Shown: one piece after another, positions 5,370 to 5,792 of the stretch
Position numbering within the stretch: position 1 is the first letter of the stretch
How the letters are laid out: every line of letters starts with the position of its first letter
Assembly (NCBI GenBank): GCA_964354365.1
Contig: CAYGZM010000204.1
Span: forward strand, 1 to 5,792
Length of the DNA: 5,792 bases
Direction of reading: 5' to 3'
Source of the DNA: CAYGZM01 sp964354365
GTDB taxonomy: Bacteria > Planctomycetota > Phycisphaerae > Sedimentisphaerales > Anaerobacaceae
Made by a program: the position numbers and the translations under genes
Notes under the pieces: model-generated
Databases searched by the model: none
Seen by the model: the letters and a program-made list of their open reading frames with translations, nothing else
What the model was told of the DNA's origin: nothing

Positions 5370-5376
5370 AATTCAC

Positions 5377-5405
5377 TTGACACCCAACTTCCCATCCCGT
5401 ATAAT
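5377..5405 (+). promoter_or_regulatory. Perfect consensus sigma-70 promoter
   Basis: TTGACA (5377-5382), a spacer of exactly 17 bases and TATAAT (5400-5405) match the housekeeping consensus at all twelve positions. Transcription would begin near 5412 and read rightward into the short ORF starting at 5435. Confidence 0.8.
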
Positions 5406-5434
5406 ATACATCTAACAAATAGAGGATTCTTGAT

Positions 5435-5758
5435 ATGGAGAACGAAGCTACAACTAAAACGCCCATCTCGACGAGGTCGGGATTCCACAATCTTGCATTT
5501 TGCACTTTGATTCTTGCATTCCCCACCCGCCCATCCTGCCCAGCTTGCCCGCGCTCTACAGATGTCGAGCACGCTCTACAAATCGCCCCTTTTTTGCAAA
5601 ACAAACCCAATTTCAAAATAGGTAAAATGACCATAAGTACAGTAGCAACAAAGTCTTATCCCAAAGAACAACGAACAATGAGCACCGAACGTCATTCAAA
5701 ACAAACCCAATCAAACCCAATTTCTCCGCCCTCAGTACCCAGGGCAAACGCATCTTAA
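5435..5758 (+). CDS. Short low-complexity ORF within a probable dispersed repeat (107 residues)
   Basis: It is doubtful that this encodes a functional protein. In favour: a consensus promoter at 5377-5405, AGAGGA (about 5423-5428) at a proper distance before the ATG, and an open frame of 107 residues with no other gene in the last 700 bases. Against: the composition is odd, with many Pro, Thr, Ser, Asn and Lys. There is no recognisable domain, the Cys-Pro middle (RPSCPACPRS, about residues 32-41) resembles no known zinc site, and the second half (FLQNKPNF near 53-60, KQTQSNPIS near 89-97) looks like a chance reading of a repeat. I recall similar peptide fragments recurring across planctomycete genomes and draft bins, which suggests translated interspersed repeats. 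The hydrophobic stretch NLAFCTLILAF (about 19-29) is too short for a confident membrane segment. A repeat-encoded peptide remains possible. Confidence 0.35.
   Translation: MENEATTKTPISTRSGFHNLAFCTLILAFPTRPSCPACPRSTDVEHALQIAPFLQNKPNFKIGKMTISTVATKSYPKEQRTMSTERHSKQTQSNPISPPSVPRANAS
5491..5520 (+). repeat. Direct repeat TCTTGCATT
   Basis: TCTTGCATT at 5491-5499 recurs at 5512-5520, 21 bases apart, with a related TTTGCACTTT between. It is part of the low-complexity content of the right-end unit. Confidence 0.4.
5552..5580 (+). repeat. Direct repeat CGCTCTACA
   Basis: CGCTCTACA is found at 5552-5560 and 5572-5580, 20 bases apart. A run of T (5590-5595) follows soon after. No hairpin is formed. 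Confidence 0.4.
5598..5721 (+). repeat. Direct repeats of CAAACCCAAT
   Basis: AAAACAAACCCAAT occurs at 5598-5611 and again at 5698-5711, exactly 100 bases apart. The core CAAACCCAAT is repeated a third time in tandem at 5712-5721. Such internal repetition fits a dispersed repeat unit rather than an ordinary gene. Confidence 0.55.
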
Positions 5759-5792
5759 CCTACGGTAGGAGCGGGATATAGCCGATGATTTG

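Larger units (their letters stand above)
5091..5434. other. Non-coding stretch between the 313-residue gene and the right-end repeat
   Basis: No gene is seen on either strand. The left third contains the ribosome binding site and a weak promoter for the leftward gene. The middle (5160-5310) shows only a minor CTCGG/CCGAG pairing (5250-5266). The right third holds the decamer-like repeats, the TTAACCAC inverted repeat and the consensus promoter, described separately. Confidence 0.6.

Noticed and set aside
5323..5634. Minus-strand open frames in the right-end repeat
   Set aside because: No ribosome binding site or domain; they overlap the promoter-bearing unit on the other strand.

Overview
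The window looks like a chromosomal segment from the planctomycete lineage, most likely Phycisphaerae/Sedimentisphaerales-type. This is inferred from style rather than from a marker gene. The supports are a secreted GLUG-repeat protein ending in a single dockerin-like calcium-binding motif, a set of small lineage-type proteins, long gene-poor gaps, and a right-hand repeat whose translation has the 'QNKPNF / KQTQSNPIS' flavour I associate with dispersed repeats in such genomes. No rRNA, tRNA, CRISPR array or transposase gene is visible.

Left part (1-1037): the N-terminal 164 codons of a GT-B glycosyltransferase resembling glycogen synthase, on the minus strand and cut by the left edge. It is followed by a 544-base gap rich in inverted repeats. 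The gap holds a convincing minus-strand terminator (943-973) for the next gene.

Histone region (1038-2354): a 61-residue minus-strand protein has the histone fold with the R-x-T-x4-D signature and almost no third helix, so it is a probable bacterial histone. Divergent from it, across a 359-base spacer with a perfect 14-bp palindrome, lies a plus-strand gene for a DUF2007-like protein with a very acidic tail. After 109 bases comes a second small plus-strand gene with an arginine-rich head. The latter two may be co-transcribed.

Middle (2355-5090): a 7-bp tandem repeat tract separates the plus-strand pair from two minus-strand genes. The upstream one (4149-5090, GTG start) encodes an unrecognised 313-residue protein with one strong hydrophobic segment. 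The downstream one (2497-4035) encodes the secreted GLUG-repeat protein, in which about 11 repeats were evidently made by duplication.

Right part (5091-5792): a non-coding stretch leads into a decamer-like repeat bracketed by an 8-bp inverted repeat. Then come a perfect consensus sigma-70 promoter (TTGACA, 17 bp, TATAAT), a ribosome binding site and a short low-complexity ORF. I read this as a dispersed repeat unit, possibly expressed.

The genes do not form one pathway. The most notable biology is the bacterial histone and its divergent acidic-tailed neighbour, and the promoter-bearing repeat at the right end.
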